Positions 34,625-43,739 of a stretch of DNA of 64,000 bases are shown in pieces (position 1 is the first letter of the stretch; every line of letters starts with the position of its first letter). The notes under the pieces were generated by a model that was given only the letters and a program-made list of their open reading frames with translations, searched no databases and had not been told where the DNA came from. Origin of the DNA: Ruminococcaceae bacterium UBA7101 (lineage in GTDB: Bacteria; Bacillota; Clostridia; Oscillospirales; Acutalibacteraceae). The translations under genes were made by a program, and so were the position numbers. The stretch covers positions 12,037 through 76,036 of the forward strand of contig DKYL01000004.1 of the NCBI GenBank assembly GCA_002493325.1, written 5' to 3'.

Positions 34625-34669
34625 AATCGACCGCCAAAAAGTGAATATTGTCATATTATAACGCTATTA

Positions 34670-34699
34670 TTGCACAAGCACGGAGTAAAAAAATACAAT
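34670..34699 (+). promoter_or_regulatory. Promoter of the fuc operon
   Basis: TTGCAC (34670-34675) and TACAAT (34694-34699), 18-base spacer. A small palindrome AGCATATGCT lies at 34716-34725 in the leader, close to the expected start of transcription, and may be an operator. Confidence 0.55.
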
Positions 34700-34758
34700 A
34701 TAATATAAGTAGCATAGCATATGCTTATTAAATTGTCAATTATGGAAAGGAAAAATCA

Positions 34759-35472
34759 ATGCAAAATCCGGATGAAATAAAAACACAGATATGTGATGTG
34801 TGTCATAAAATGTGGCAGCTTGGATGGGTTGCCGCCAATGACGGAAACGTGAGTGTAAGGCTTGAAAACGGAAATATTTTGGCAACACCCACAGGAATCA
34901 GCAAATCCTTTATCACGCCCGAAAAGCTTGTACTGCTTGACAGTGAAGGAAATATTCTTGAGGCAAAGGAGGGCTACCGCCCGTCAAGCGAAATCAAAAT
35001 GCACCTTCGCTGCTATGACAAGCGTGACGATGTAATGAGTGTTATTCACGCGCACCCACCGGGTGCAACAGGCTTTGCCGTTGCACACAAAGCAATGGAT
35101 ATGTACAATATGATTGAGGATGTAGCTGTTATAGGCTCTGTACCTCTCACCCCTTATGGTACTCCCTCAACCGTTGAAGTGCCGAATGCCATTGAGCCAT
35201 ATCTTGAGGAGCACGATGTGATGCTGCTTGAAAACCACGGTGCACTTGCAGTAGGCAGTGATGTTATCACCGCCTTTTACAGAATGGAAAGTCTTGAGCT
35301 TTGGGCAAAAATCACAATCAACGCTGTTATCTTGGGCGGAAGTCACGACATCAGCAAGGAAAATGTGCAGAAGCTGATTGACCTGAGAGGCTACTATAAG
35401 GTAACAGGAAGACATCCCGGTCACAAGGTATTCAACCCCGATGATCAGATGCTTCACAAAACTGAGAACTAA
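34759..35472 (+). CDS. fucA: L-fuculose-1-phosphate aldolase (class II)
   Basis: 237 residues. Splits fuculose-1-phosphate into dihydroxyacetone phosphate and lactaldehyde. Class II aldolase motifs: NDGNVSVRLENG, ATPTGISKSF, the Zn ligands HAHPPGAT, and the second Zn site in LENHGALAVG. The lactaldehyde would be further reduced or oxidised elsewhere. AAAGGAAA precedes the ATG. It heads the fuc operon; the gene before the other fuc genes by 14 bases. Confidence 0.92.
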   Translation: MQNPDEIKTQICDVCHKMWQLGWVAANDGNVSVRLENGNILATPTGISKSFITPEKLVLLDSEGNILEAKEGYRPSSEIKMHLRCYDKRDDVMSVIHAHPPGATGFAVAHKAMDMYNMIEDVAVIGSVPLTPYGTPSTVEVPNAIEPYLEEHDVMLLENHGALAVGSDVITAFYRMESLELWAKITINAVILGGSHDISKENVQKLIDLRGYYKVTGRHPGHKVFNPDDQMLHKTEN

Positions 35473-35486
35473 TCAAGGAGGTTACT

Positions 35487-35924
35487 ATGCTTAAAGGTAT
35501 TCCAAACATAATTTCACCTGACCTTTTAAAAGCACTGAGCCAGATGGGTCACGGTGACGAGCTTGTTATTGCAGACGGCAATTTCCCCAGCCACAGCGTT
35601 GGTAAAAATGCAATCGTTATCCGTGCAGACGGTCACGGCGTGCCTGAAATACTTGATGCAATACTTCAGCTTATTCCGCTGGATACATACACAGAAAAGC
35701 CTGTGGCACTTATGGAGGTTGTACCCGGTGACACCTGCGGTACACCGACAATCTGGAAAGAATATGAAGAGATACTTGACAGGCACGAGCCTGCGCACCA
35801 CGATATTGAATATACCGAACGCTTTGCATTTTATGAGCGTGCCAAGGATGCATATTTAATTATCGCCACAGGTGAAAAAGCAATTTATGCAAATATTCTT
35901 TTAAAAAAGGGTGTAGTAAAATGA
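35487..35924 (+). CDS. fucU: L-fucose mutarotase (FucU/RbsD family)
   Basis: 145 residues. Interconverts alpha and beta L-fucose, supplying the form used by fucose isomerase. Family motifs: MLKGIPNIISPDLLKALSQM with GHGDELVIADGNFPSHS, and a C-terminal ERFAFYERAKDAYLIIATGE. AAGGAGG precedes the ATG. Its stop overlaps the start of the kinase by four bases. Confidence 0.93.
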   Translation: MLKGIPNIISPDLLKALSQMGHGDELVIADGNFPSHSVGKNAIVIRADGHGVPEILDAILQLIPLDTYTEKPVALMEVVPGDTCGTPTIWKEYEEILDRHEPAHHDIEYTERFAFYERAKDAYLIIATGEKAIYANILLKKGVVK

Positions 35925-37339
35925 AGACTGTTTTAGCCTTTGATTTCGGTGCATCAAGCGGACGTGCCATAAAAGCTGTCTATGACGGAAATCAAATCAG
36001 TTATAAAGAAATCCACCGATTTGAGAATATCCCTTTGACAACAGACGGTCATATCTGCCACAATACAGATATGATACTTGAAGAGGTGAAAAAAGCAATT
36101 GACAAAGCGGAGCGCATTGACGCTCTCGCTTTTGATACCTGGGGCGTTGACTATGGTCTGCTTGATTCTGACGGAAAGCTGATTCACACCCCCTTTCACT
36201 ATCGTGACACACGCACAAGCGGCATACCGGAAAAGGCTTATGACAAAATGCCTGCAAGCACACTTTACAGTGAAACAGGCAATCAGATTATGAACATCAA
36301 CACGCTGTTTCAGCTTCTGATCGATGAAAACACAAAAAAAGCCGACAAGCTTTTATTTATGCCTGATTTATTCTGCTATATGCTCACAGGCAATATGGCG
36401 TGTGAAAAGAGTATTGCGTCAACCTCGCAAATGCTGAGTCCGAAAACACAAAGTTGGAGCAACGCTGTGCTTGAAGCCTTCGGCATTGACAGGAATATTT
36501 TCCCTCCCTTGTGTGAAAGCGGTTCGGTTAACGGTACATACAAGGATATAAAGGTCATTACGGTTGCAGGTCACGATACACAGTGTGCTGTTGCCGCAAT
36601 GCCCTGCACAAAGGACAATACTGCATTTTTATCCTGCGGTACCTGGTCTTTGATTGGCTGTGAGCTTGATGCGCCTGTTGTCACTGATGAAAGCAATACG
36701 CTTGCACTTTCAAACGAGCTTGGTGCAAACGGTAAAATAAATTATTTGAAAAACATCAGCGGTTTATGGCTCATTCAGGAAACCAAAAGAGATTTTGCCA
36801 AAAGCGGAAAAAGCTACAGCTACAACGAGCTTGAACAGCTTGCCAAAGCCAGTGAGCCATTCAAATGCTTTATTGACCCTGATGATTCGTTGCTTTCGGC
36901 TCACGGCAATCTGCCTGATAAGATAAAAGAATACTGCAAGGTGACAAATCAGCAGATACCGGAAACAGTCGGTGAAATTGTGCGCTGTATTTATGAAAGC
37001 CTTGCGTTAAAATACAGATACGCATTAAAACAGATTTCAAAATGCACAGGCAGGAAATTTGAGGTGCTTCATCTGCTTGGCGGTGGCACAAAGGACGGAT
37101 TTTTGTGTCAACTGACTGCAGACAGCATTGATATGCCTGTTGTTGCAGGACCTGTTGAGGCAACAGCGCTCGGCAACATAATTCTGCAGTTGATTGCTTT
37201 GGGCGAAATAGAGAATATTGACGAGGGCAGACAGCTGATTTCCAAAACACATAAGCTTAATCACTTCAATCCGTCGCATACCGATGAATGGGATTCGGCG
37301 TATGACAGATTTGTAAGTATTATAGAAAATAAAAATTAA
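35921..37339 (+). CDS. FGGY sugar kinase, L-fuculokinase by context (RhaB-like)
   Basis: 472 residues of the FGGY kinase family. Motifs: [15 protein letters not shown] (phosphate loop), [41 protein letters not shown] and the C-terminal [20 protein letters not shown]. The sequence resembles rhamnulokinase RhaB more than E. coli FucK, but the surrounding fucA, fucU and fucI genes make L-fuculose the likely substrate. Dual specificity or action on rhamnulose is possible. Start at 35921 is coupled to fucU (ATGA overlap). Confidence 0.85.
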   Translation: MKTVLAFDFGASSGRAIKAVYDGNQISYKEIHRFENIPLTTDGHICHNTDMILEEVKKAIDKAERIDALAFDTWGVDYGLLDSDGKLIHTPFHYRDTRTSGIPEKAYDKMPASTLYSETGNQIMNINTLFQLLIDENTKKADKLLFMPDLFCYMLTGNMACEKSIASTSQMLSPKTQSWSNAVLEAFGIDRNIFPPLCESGSVNGTYKDIKVITVAGHDTQCAVAAMPCTKDNTAFLSCGTWSLIGCELDAPVVTDESNTLALSNELGANGKINYLKNISGLWLIQETKRDFAKSGKSYSYNELEQLAKASEPFKCFIDPDDSLLSAHGNLPDKIKEYCKVTNQQIPETVGEIVRCIYESLALKYRYALKQISKCTGRKFEVLHLLGGGTKDGFLCQLTADSIDMPVVAGPVEATALGNIILQLIALGEIENIDEGRQLISKTHKLNHFNPSHTDEWDSAYDRFVSIIENKN

Positions 37340-37352
37340 CGGAGGTAAAACA

Positions 37353-39137
37353 ATGATATATCCAAAAATCGGTATAAGACCTGTTATTGACGGACGCTGG
37401 GGCGGTGTTCGTGAAAGCCTTGAGCAGCAGACCATGGGCATGGCTGAGGCGGCTGCAAAGCTTATTGAAGGTACACTTAAATACCCTGACGGCACACCTG
37501 TTCAGTGCGTAATCAGTGAAACCACAATCGGCGGAGGTGCTGAGGCTGCAAAATGTGCAGACCAGTTTTCTAAAGAAAATGTTACGGCAACACTCAGTGT
37601 TACACCCTGCTGGTGCTACGGCTCCGAAACCTTTGATATGGACCCACAGACCATCAAAGCTGTATGGGGCTTTAACGGAACAGAGCGTCCCGGTGCAGTT
37701 TATCTTGCTGCTGTTATGGCGGCATATGCACAGAAGGGACTGCCCGCATTTTCCATTTACGGTCACGATGTACAGGACATTGATGACAGAACAATCCCTG
37801 CTGACGTAGCAGAAAAGATTTTGCGCTTTGCACGTGCATCTGTTGCAATCGGCTGGATGAAAAACAAGTCATACGTTAATCTCGGCGGTATTGCAATGGG
37901 TATTGCAGGAAGCTACTGCAATGCAGATATGTTTCAGAACTATTTCGGAATCCGTGCAGAATGGGTTGATATGACCGAAATTGTTCGCCGAATTACACTT
38001 GAAATTTATGACCATGATGAATATGACAAGGCTTTCAAATGGGTTAAGGAAAACTGCAAAGAGGGCTTCGACCTCAACGAAGGCAAAAACCTGCCTGAAA
38101 TCATAACAAAATCCAAGGTTGTTCCTGCTGATAAGGACTGGGAGTTCATCACAAAAATGACCATCATCATCCGTGATATTCTTTACGGCAACAAGAAGCT
38201 TGATGAAATGGGCTGGCACGAGGAAGCACTGGGCAAAAATGCAATTGCAGGCGGCTTTCAGGGTCAGAGAAACTGGACAGACTGGCTGCCGAACGCAGAC
38301 TTCACAGAAGCTATTATGGCATCCACCTTTGACTGGAACGGACCGAAAGCGCCTACCCCATTTGCTACCGAAAATGACACACTTAACGGCGTAGCTATGA
38401 TGCTTGGCACGCTTGTTTCAGGCTCAGCACCATGCTTCCACGATGTACGTACCTATTGGAGTCCTGAGGCTTGTGAAAGAGTTACAGGTGTTAAGCCTGA
38501 CGGCGTAGCAAAAAACGGATTTATTCACCTTATTAATTCAGGCGCAACTGCTCTTGACGGCAGCGGTGCAAGCAAAAACAATAATGGTGAGGGCTGTATG
38601 AAGCCATTCTGGGAAATGACACAGGATGACATCAAGGCTTGTCTTAATGCAACTGACTGGTGCAGAGCAAACTATGAATACTTCCGTGGCGGCGGTTTTT
38701 CAAGCCATTTCCGCTGCAAGGCTGAAATGCCTGTTACAATGCTCCGTGTCAATGTGATTGACGGTATCGGTCCTGTTTTACAGCTTGCTGAAGGCTACAC
38801 GGCTGATTTACCTGATGAAATCCATAACACCATCGACAAGCGTACCGACCCATCCTGGCCTACAACCTGGTTTGTACCAAACCTTACAGGCGAGGGTGCT
38901 TTTAAGGATGTTTACAGCGTTATGGCGAACTGGGGTGCAAACCACGGTGTAACTGTTTACGGTCACGTTGGTGCTGATCTCATTACACTGGCATCCATGC
39001 TTCGTATTCCTGTTAATATGCACAATGTGTCTGATGACAGGATTTTCCGTCCGCATTGCTGGTCATCCTTCGGAACTGAGGATAAGCAGTCTGCCGACTA
39101 CCGTGCCTGTGCAACCTACGGTCCGATGTATAAATAA
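37353..39137 (+). CDS. fucI: L-fucose isomerase
   Basis: 594 residues. Converts L-fucose to L-fuculose using Mn2+. The N-terminal [54 protein letters not shown], and the active-site region [15 protein letters not shown] are typical. Full-length compared with about 590 residues in E. coli. CGGAGG precedes the ATG. Last gene of the operon, followed at once by a strong terminator. No fucosidase or dedicated fucose permease is in the window. Confidence 0.95.
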   Translation: MIYPKIGIRPVIDGRWGGVRESLEQQTMGMAEAAAKLIEGTLKYPDGTPVQCVISETTIGGGAEAAKCADQFSKENVTATLSVTPCWCYGSETFDMDPQTIKAVWGFNGTERPGAVYLAAVMAAYAQKGLPAFSIYGHDVQDIDDRTIPADVAEKILRFARASVAIGWMKNKSYVNLGGIAMGIAGSYCNADMFQNYFGIRAEWVDMTEIVRRITLEIYDHDEYDKAFKWVKENCKEGFDLNEGKNLPEIITKSKVVPADKDWEFITKMTIIIRDILYGNKKLDEMGWHEEALGKNAIAGGFQGQRNWTDWLPNADFTEAIMASTFDWNGPKAPTPFATENDTLNGVAMMLGTLVSGSAPCFHDVRTYWSPEACERVTGVKPDGVAKNGFIHLINSGATALDGSGASKNNNGEGCMKPFWEMTQDDIKACLNATDWCRANYEYFRGGGFSSHFRCKAEMPVTMLRVNVIDGIGPVLQLAEGYTADLPDEIHNTIDKRTDPSWPTTWFVPNLTGEGAFKDVYSVMANWGANHGVTVYGHVGADLITLASMLRIPVNMHNVSDDRIFRPHCWSSFGTEDKQSADYRACATYGPMYK

Positions 39138-39150
39138 TAACGAAATACTA

Positions 39151-39188
39151 AAATCCCTGTGGAATGTTGATTTTCCATAGGGATTTTT
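39151..39188. terminator. Bidirectional terminator after fucI and the Zn/Cd ATPase
   Basis: AAATCCCTGTGGAA pairs with TTCCATAGGGATTT (one G-U) around a short loop, with a T run after it. It serves both converging genes. Confidence 0.85.
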
Positions 39189-39191
39189 TTG

Positions 39192-41069
39192 TTATTTCTT
39201 AATTTTCAATGCTCTTACTGCATTCAGTACTGCTATGACCATAACGCCCACATCTGCAAAAATTGCAAACCACATATTTGCAATACCGAAAGCGCCAAGC
39301 AGCAGACAGGCTGCCTTTATAATCAGTGCCAAGGCAATATTTTCCTTTACAATTTTAAGCGTGTTCATTGAAATTCTTGCTGCAAGTGAAATTTTCAACG
39401 GGTCATCATCCATAAGCACAATATCCGCCGCCTCAATTGCAGCATCTGACCCAAGTGCTCCCATAGCAATGCCTATATCTGCACGTGAAAGAACAGGTGC
39501 ATCATTAATACCGTCACCAACAAAAGCCAGCTTTTCCTTCGGCTGTTTTTCTTCAAGAAGTTTTTCAACCATTGCGACCTTATCAGCAGGAAGCAGTTCG
39601 GAATACACCTCGTCAATACCAAGCTTATCTGCAGCCTGCTGTGCGGCTTTCCCTGAGTCACCTGTGAGCATTACCGTTTTTCTGATGCCGCTTTTTTTCA
39701 ATGAAGCAATTGCTGATTCAGACGTTTCCTTCACAATATCCGAAATAACAATACAGCCTGCATAAGCACCATTGACAGAAACATAGACAGCCGTACCTCT
39801 GTCACTCTTATCATCAACAATTATGCCTGCCCTGTTCATCAGCTTGACATTACCGGCAAGCACCTTTTTACCGTCAACAACAGCACTTACACCGTGACCT
39901 GCTATTTCCTCAATATCTGTTACGGAGGACAAATCCATTTCTCTGCCGTAAGCCTTTTTCAGGCTCACACTAATCGGATGGCTTGATGCACTTTCAGCAC
40001 AGGCAGCATATCTGATCAGCTCATCCTCGTTAAAGCCATTTACAGCACAAATATCTGTTACCTCAAACACACCCTTTGTCAGTGTGCCTGTTTTGTCAAA
40101 GACCACATACCTGGTTTTGGACAGTGCCTCCAGATAGTTTGAGCCTTTAACAAGAATACCGTTTGCAGATGCACAGCCGATGCCTGCAAAAAAACTGAGC
40201 GGAATAGATATAACAAGTGCACAGGGGCAGCTTATTACAAGAAAAGTCAGTGCCCTGATAATCCATTCACTCCACATAGCGTCATAGCCTGCAAGCAGTC
40301 TGACCAAGGGAGGCAAAACAGCAAGCACAACTGCTCCGATACATACGGCAGGCGTATAATACCTGGCAAATCTTGTGATAAAGTTTTCGGACTTTGACTT
40401 TTTCATACTTGAATTTTCAACTAAGTCAAGTATTTTTGAAACTGTGGAATCACCAAAATCCTTAGTTGTTTTTACCTTTATCATACCCGAAAGATTGATA
40501 GAGCCGCTGATTATCTCATCACCTGCGGCAGCCTCACGCGGCACACTTTCACCTGTCAGAGCACTTGTATTAAGGGTTGTTGTGCCATATGTTATAACGC
40601 CGTCAATAGGGACCTTTTCACCCGGGTTCACTATAATTTCAGTACCCACCTCTATATCGTCGGGGTCTGCTTTCACTACTTTTCCGTCAATTTCCACATT
40701 TGCATAATCGGGACGGATATCCATTAACTCGGTTATGTTTTTTCTGCTTCTGCCGACAGCAACACTCTGGAAGAGCTCGCCAATCTGATAAAAAAGCATA
40801 ACGGCTGCACCCTCAAGGTATTCACCCAAAGCCATAGCTCCGACAGTGGCAACTGCCATCAAAAAGTTTTCATCAAACACCTGACCCTTAAAGATTCCCT
40901 TTACTGCCTTTTTCAGAATGTCATAGCCAATTACTAAGTATGGAATGAAATACAGCAGCAATTCAGCAAGTCGGTTAAGCTCGACAAAGGAGGTAAGCAC
41001 TTTTACTGCTGTAAGAAGAACCGCTGAAATGATTATACGAAGCAATACCGTTTTTTGTTTTTTACTCAT
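39192..41069 (-). CDS. Zn/Cd-type heavy-metal P1B-ATPase
   Basis: 625 residues from the ATG at 41069, chosen because AAAGGGTGG lies just upstream; earlier in-frame start codons are less good. P1B-ATPase motifs in order: the TGES actuator (SALTGESVP), the membrane metal site CPCALVISIPLS, the phosphorylation site DKTGTLTKG, and GDGINDAPVL. CPC followed by ALVISIPLSF is the Zn/Cd/Pb type (ZntA/CadA). It lacks the usual N-terminal HMA metal-binding domain, which is instead encoded by the separate small gene at 41082-41300. Pumps excess Zn2+ or Cd2+ out of the cell. Confidence 0.93.
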   Translation of the reverse strand: MSKKQKTVLLRIIISAVLLTAVKVLTSFVELNRLAELLLYFIPYLVIGYDILKKAVKGIFKGQVFDENFLMAVATVGAMALGEYLEGAAVMLFYQIGELFQSVAVGRSRKNITELMDIRPDYANVEIDGKVVKADPDDIEVGTEIIVNPGEKVPIDGVITYGTTTLNTSALTGESVPREAAAGDEIISGSINLSGMIKVKTTKDFGDSTVSKILDLVENSSMKKSKSENFITRFARYYTPAVCIGAVVLAVLPPLVRLLAGYDAMWSEWIIRALTFLVISCPCALVISIPLSFFAGIGCASANGILVKGSNYLEALSKTRYVVFDKTGTLTKGVFEVTDICAVNGFNEDELIRYAACAESASSHPISVSLKKAYGREMDLSSVTDIEEIAGHGVSAVVDGKKVLAGNVKLMNRAGIIVDDKSDRGTAVYVSVNGAYAGCIVISDIVKETSESAIASLKKSGIRKTVMLTGDSGKAAQQAADKLGIDEVYSELLPADKVAMVEKLLEEKQPKEKLAFVGDGINDAPVLSRADIGIAMGALGSDAAIEAADIVLMDDDPLKISLAARISMNTLKIVKENIALALIIKAACLLLGAFGIANMWFAIFADVGVMVIAVLNAVRALKIKK

Positions 41070-41081
41070 AAAAGCCACCCT

Positions 41082-41300
41082 TTAAATAAAAATTTCGCAG
41101 TCATCCTCTACTCTTTTGCAGTTTTTAACAACCTGCGTCATAACAGACTGGACATCAGCACCATTTTCAAATTCAACCTTCATTTTTTGTGTCATAAAAG
41201 AAACCACTGCATCAGCAACGCCAACAGTATTTTTTGCAGCCTCCTCCATTTTTGCCGCACAGCTTGCACAATCCACTTCAATCCTATAAGTTTTTTTCAT
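41082..41300 (-). CDS. Stand-alone HMA metal-binding protein
   Basis: 72 residues with an HMA fold and the metal site DCASCA near residue 10 (CxxC with a preceding Asp, a Zn/Cd-type variant). The length is one HMA domain. It is followed 12 bases later by the ATPase that lacks this domain, so it probably delivers metal to the pump or acts as a separate metal sensor for it. AAAGGATAA precedes the ATG. First gene of the metal-inducible unit. Confidence 0.85.
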   Translation of the reverse strand: MKKTYRIEVDCASCAAKMEEAAKNTVGVADAVVSFMTQKMKVEFENGADVQSVMTQVVKNCKRVEDDCEIFI

Positions 41301-41339
41301 AGTTATTATCCTTTCATATAAAAATATTCACACAACAAT

Positions 41340-41395
41340 TGAACAACTATTCATTTGTTATTGTTATTATAGTTGAATGCATATTCAATTGTCAA
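41340..41395 (-). promoter_or_regulatory. Metal-regulated promoter with two ArsR-type operators
   Basis: Near-perfect promoter on the minus strand: TTGACA (41395-41390), 18-base spacer, TATAAT (41371-41366). The spacer holds the palindrome TTGAATGCATATTCAA (41373-41388), and a related element TGAACAACTATTCA lies in the leader (41340-41353). Both match the TGAA...TTCA form of CadC/SmtB/CzrA operators. The repressor at 41471-41824 probably binds here and lets go when Zn or Cd is bound. Confidence 0.75.
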
Positions 41396-41425
41396 TACTT
41401 TTTTATGATTTTAATAAAAAAAAAT

Positions 41426-41448
41426 AAAACACTATTAAATAGTGTTTT
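41426..41448 (-). terminator. Terminator of the ArsR-type repressor gene
   Basis: AAAACACTATT pairs with its complement with a minimal loop and is followed on the minus strand by a long T run. It separates the repressor unit from the metal-pump promoter. Confidence 0.8.
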
Positions 41449-41470
41449 ACTGCACAATATATTCTATTCA

Positions 41471-41824
41471 TTATCTATGCTTTATGTGCTCGTCAGCAAT
41501 CTCAATAATGGTTGTTATATGTTCATCATCAAAGCTGTAATAAATATGCTTTCCGTCACGCCTTGATTTAACAATATTATAAGCCTTAAGCACAGCCAAC
41601 TGGTGCGACACCGCAGATTTGGTCATATTCAGTGCAACAGACAAATCACAAACACAAACCTCTCTGTTATCAAGAGCCATAACAATTTTAGCCCTTGTAG
41701 GGTCGCCAAGCACCTTGAACAAATTTGAAAGATTTGATATTTCATCATCTGAAATCATATTTTTTCTTATATCAAGAACTGCCGCTTCATCAATTGCGGT
41801 GCAGTCGCATCGGTTATTTTTCAT
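41471..41824 (-). CDS. ArsR/SmtB-family metal-sensing repressor
   Basis: 117 residues from the ATG at 41824 with AGGAAGTGA upstream. Winged helix of the ArsR family: SNLFKVLGDPTRAKIVMALD, then the recognition helix NMTKSAVSHQLAVLKAYNIV. Metal-binding positions resemble the CadC/CzrA group: NRCDC near the start, EVCVCDL in helix 3 (alpha-3N type Cys-x-Cys), and DEHITTIIEIADEHIKHR at the end (alpha-5 type). It probably senses Cd, Pb or Zn. It has its own promoter and terminator, just upstream of the pump genes it likely controls. Confidence 0.88.
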   Translation of the reverse strand: MKNNRCDCTAIDEAAVLDIRKNMISDDEISNLSNLFKVLGDPTRAKIVMALDNREVCVCDLSVALNMTKSAVSHQLAVLKAYNIVKSRRDGKHIYYSFDDEHITTIIEIADEHIKHR

Positions 41825-41843
41825 AGTATCACTTCCTGAATAT

Positions 41844-41872
41844 ATTATACATATATACCACCCTGATTTCAA
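41844..41872 (-). promoter_or_regulatory. Promoter of the ArsR-type repressor gene
   Basis: TTGAAA (41872-41867) and TATAAT (41849-41844), 17-base spacer, on the minus strand. No TGAA...TTCA operator was seen here, so autoregulation is not evident. Confidence 0.7.
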
Positions 41873-41881
41873 CAAAATATA

Positions 41882-41910
41882 TTGTAAAATAATAACACCT
41901 GTGATATATT
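41882..41910 (+). promoter_or_regulatory. Promoter of the GH2 gene
   Basis: TTGTAA (41882-41887) and TATATT (41905-41910) with 17 bases between. Divergent from and close to the ArsR gene promoter. Confidence 0.6.
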
Positions 41911-41949
41911 GAACATAACACAGCAAAATATGCGAAGGAGCATAACACA

Positions 41950-43695
41950 ATGAAAAAAGATTTAAGCAGGCATCCGAATCCTCAGTTTGAACGTGAGAAC
42001 TGGGTAAGCCTGAACGGAAGCTGGGATTTTGGCTTTTTAAGAGCAAAAAGAAATCATAAATTTATGAATGAAAAACAAGTCAGTCTTTTTTACAAAAAAG
42101 CCGATACAAAATACAAAATCAATGTTCCGTTTTGTATGGAAAGCACCTTGTCAGGCATCGGCTGCACGGATTTTATTCAAACAGTATGGTATCAAAAACA
42201 GGTCAGCATATCTGATTTTGAGCGTGTTTTTATTCATATCGGTGCAGCGGATTATAAAACGACACTGCTTGTTAACGGAAAAATTGTGGGCAGTCATATG
42301 GGTGGCTATACCTCCTTTTCCTTTGAGATAACAGATTTTGTCAGCAAAGGCAATAATGAAATATTTATAATCTGTGAGGATGATACAAGAAATTCTTTAA
42401 TTCCCTCAGGAAAGCAGAGCGAACGCAAAAACAGCTATGGTTGCTGCTACACAAGAACTACGGGAATCTGGCAGAATGTTTACATAGAATATGCACCGAA
42501 AAATTATATTAAAAGCTTTAAAATTTATCCTGATATTAACCAGAAAAATGTTACAGTTGAATTTGCTTTAAACGGAAAAGAAAATCTTCTATGCACAGCA
42601 GTATATGAAGGTAAGGTTGTCGGAACAGCCTCGGTAAATAATGCGTCAGGCAATATGCTGCTTCAGATACCGCTTGATGAAATACACCTCTGGCAGCTTG
42701 GTGAGGGCAATATTTATGACCTTGAAATAAGCTTTGGCAATGACAAAATAAAAAGCTATTTCGGAATGAGAAGCATTCAGCTTGACGGCTATCGGTTTCT
42801 GCTTAACGGCAAAAGCGTTTTTCAGCGTCTTGTTCTTGATCAAGGTTATTACAGAAAAGGCATTTATACTGCTGAAAATGATGACGAGCTAATAAGGGAT
42901 ATTGAGCTTTCAATGGCACTGGGCTTTAACGGAGCCAGACTGCACCAAAAGGTTTTTGACCCACGCTTTCTGTACTTCTGTGACTTAAAGGGCTATATGG
43001 TATGGGGTGAATATGCCAACTGGGGCATTGATTATTCAAACCCTAAAATGCTTGCAATTTTCATAAAGGAATGGACGGAAGCACTTGAAAGAGATTTCAA
43101 CCACCCTTCCATTATCGGCTGGTGCCCGTTTAATGAAACCTGGGATTATAAAAAGAGAAAGCAGTATGACCCACTGATTTCAACGGTTTATGATTTCACC
43201 AAGGCATATGACACCACACGCCCCTGCATTGACACAAGCGGAAATTTTCATACAAAAACAGATATTTATGATGTTCACGATTATCGCTTTGACACTGAAA
43301 AATTCAAGGCAAGCTTTGACAGACTTATGAGCGATAATGAGCTATATGAGCATGTGCTGCTTGATAACCCGGGCAGACAAAAATACGGCGGTGAGCCTGT
43401 TTTTGTAAGTGAATACGGCGGAATAAAATGGGAAACTGACAAAAAATATAAATCCTGGGGCTACGGCAAGGATGTCACAACGGAAACGGAATTTTTAGCA
43501 AGGTACGAGGGTTTAACGACTGCTTTGCTGTCAAACAGCAGGATGATGGGATTCTGCTATACGCAGCTTTACGATGTAGAGCAGGAGCAGAACGGACTTT
43601 ACACCTATGACAGAGAAGAAAAATTCAGCCGTAAAATCTATGACCAAATTAGAAAAATCAATATGCGTATTGCAGAAATTGAAAAACAGCAATAA
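41950..43695 (+). CDS. Glycoside hydrolase family 2 (beta-galactosidase/glucuronidase type)
   Basis: 581 residues with no signal peptide. Domains in order: sugar-binding jelly roll (HPNPQFERENWVSLNGSWDF), immunoglobulin-like domain, and the barrel with acid/base Glu396 in CPFNETWD and nucleophile Glu488 in FVSEYGG. It removes a beta-linked terminal sugar (galactose, glucuronate or mannose); the family subgroup is not clear. It is shorter than LacZ (about 1,020 residues) and closer to compact GH2 members. GAAGGAG precedes the ATG. It is transcribed alone. Confidence 0.9.
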   Translation: MKKDLSRHPNPQFERENWVSLNGSWDFGFLRAKRNHKFMNEKQVSLFYKKADTKYKINVPFCMESTLSGIGCTDFIQTVWYQKQVSISDFERVFIHIGAADYKTTLLVNGKIVGSHMGGYTSFSFEITDFVSKGNNEIFIICEDDTRNSLIPSGKQSERKNSYGCCYTRTTGIWQNVYIEYAPKNYIKSFKIYPDINQKNVTVEFALNGKENLLCTAVYEGKVVGTASVNNASGNMLLQIPLDEIHLWQLGEGNIYDLEISFGNDKIKSYFGMRSIQLDGYRFLLNGKSVFQRLVLDQGYYRKGIYTAENDDELIRDIELSMALGFNGARLHQKVFDPRFLYFCDLKGYMVWGEYANWGIDYSNPKMLAIFIKEWTEALERDFNHPSIIGWCPFNETWDYKKRKQYDPLISTVYDFTKAYDTTRPCIDTSGNFHTKTDIYDVHDYRFDTEKFKASFDRLMSDNELYEHVLLDNPGRQKYGGEPVFVSEYGGIKWETDKKYKSWGYGKDVTTETEFLARYEGLTTALLSNSRMMGFCYTQLYDVEQEQNGLYTYDREEKFSRKIYDQIRKINMRIAEIEKQQ

Positions 43696-43701
43696 CAAAA
43701 T

Positions 43702-43732
43702 AACCTCTCAGGTACAATCATCCTGAGAGGTT
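43702..43732. terminator. Bidirectional terminator between GH2 and GH27
   Basis: AACCTCTCAGG pairs exactly with CCTGAGAGGTT across a nine-base loop and lies between the converging genes. Confidence 0.8.
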
Positions 43733-43739
43733 TCATTAT

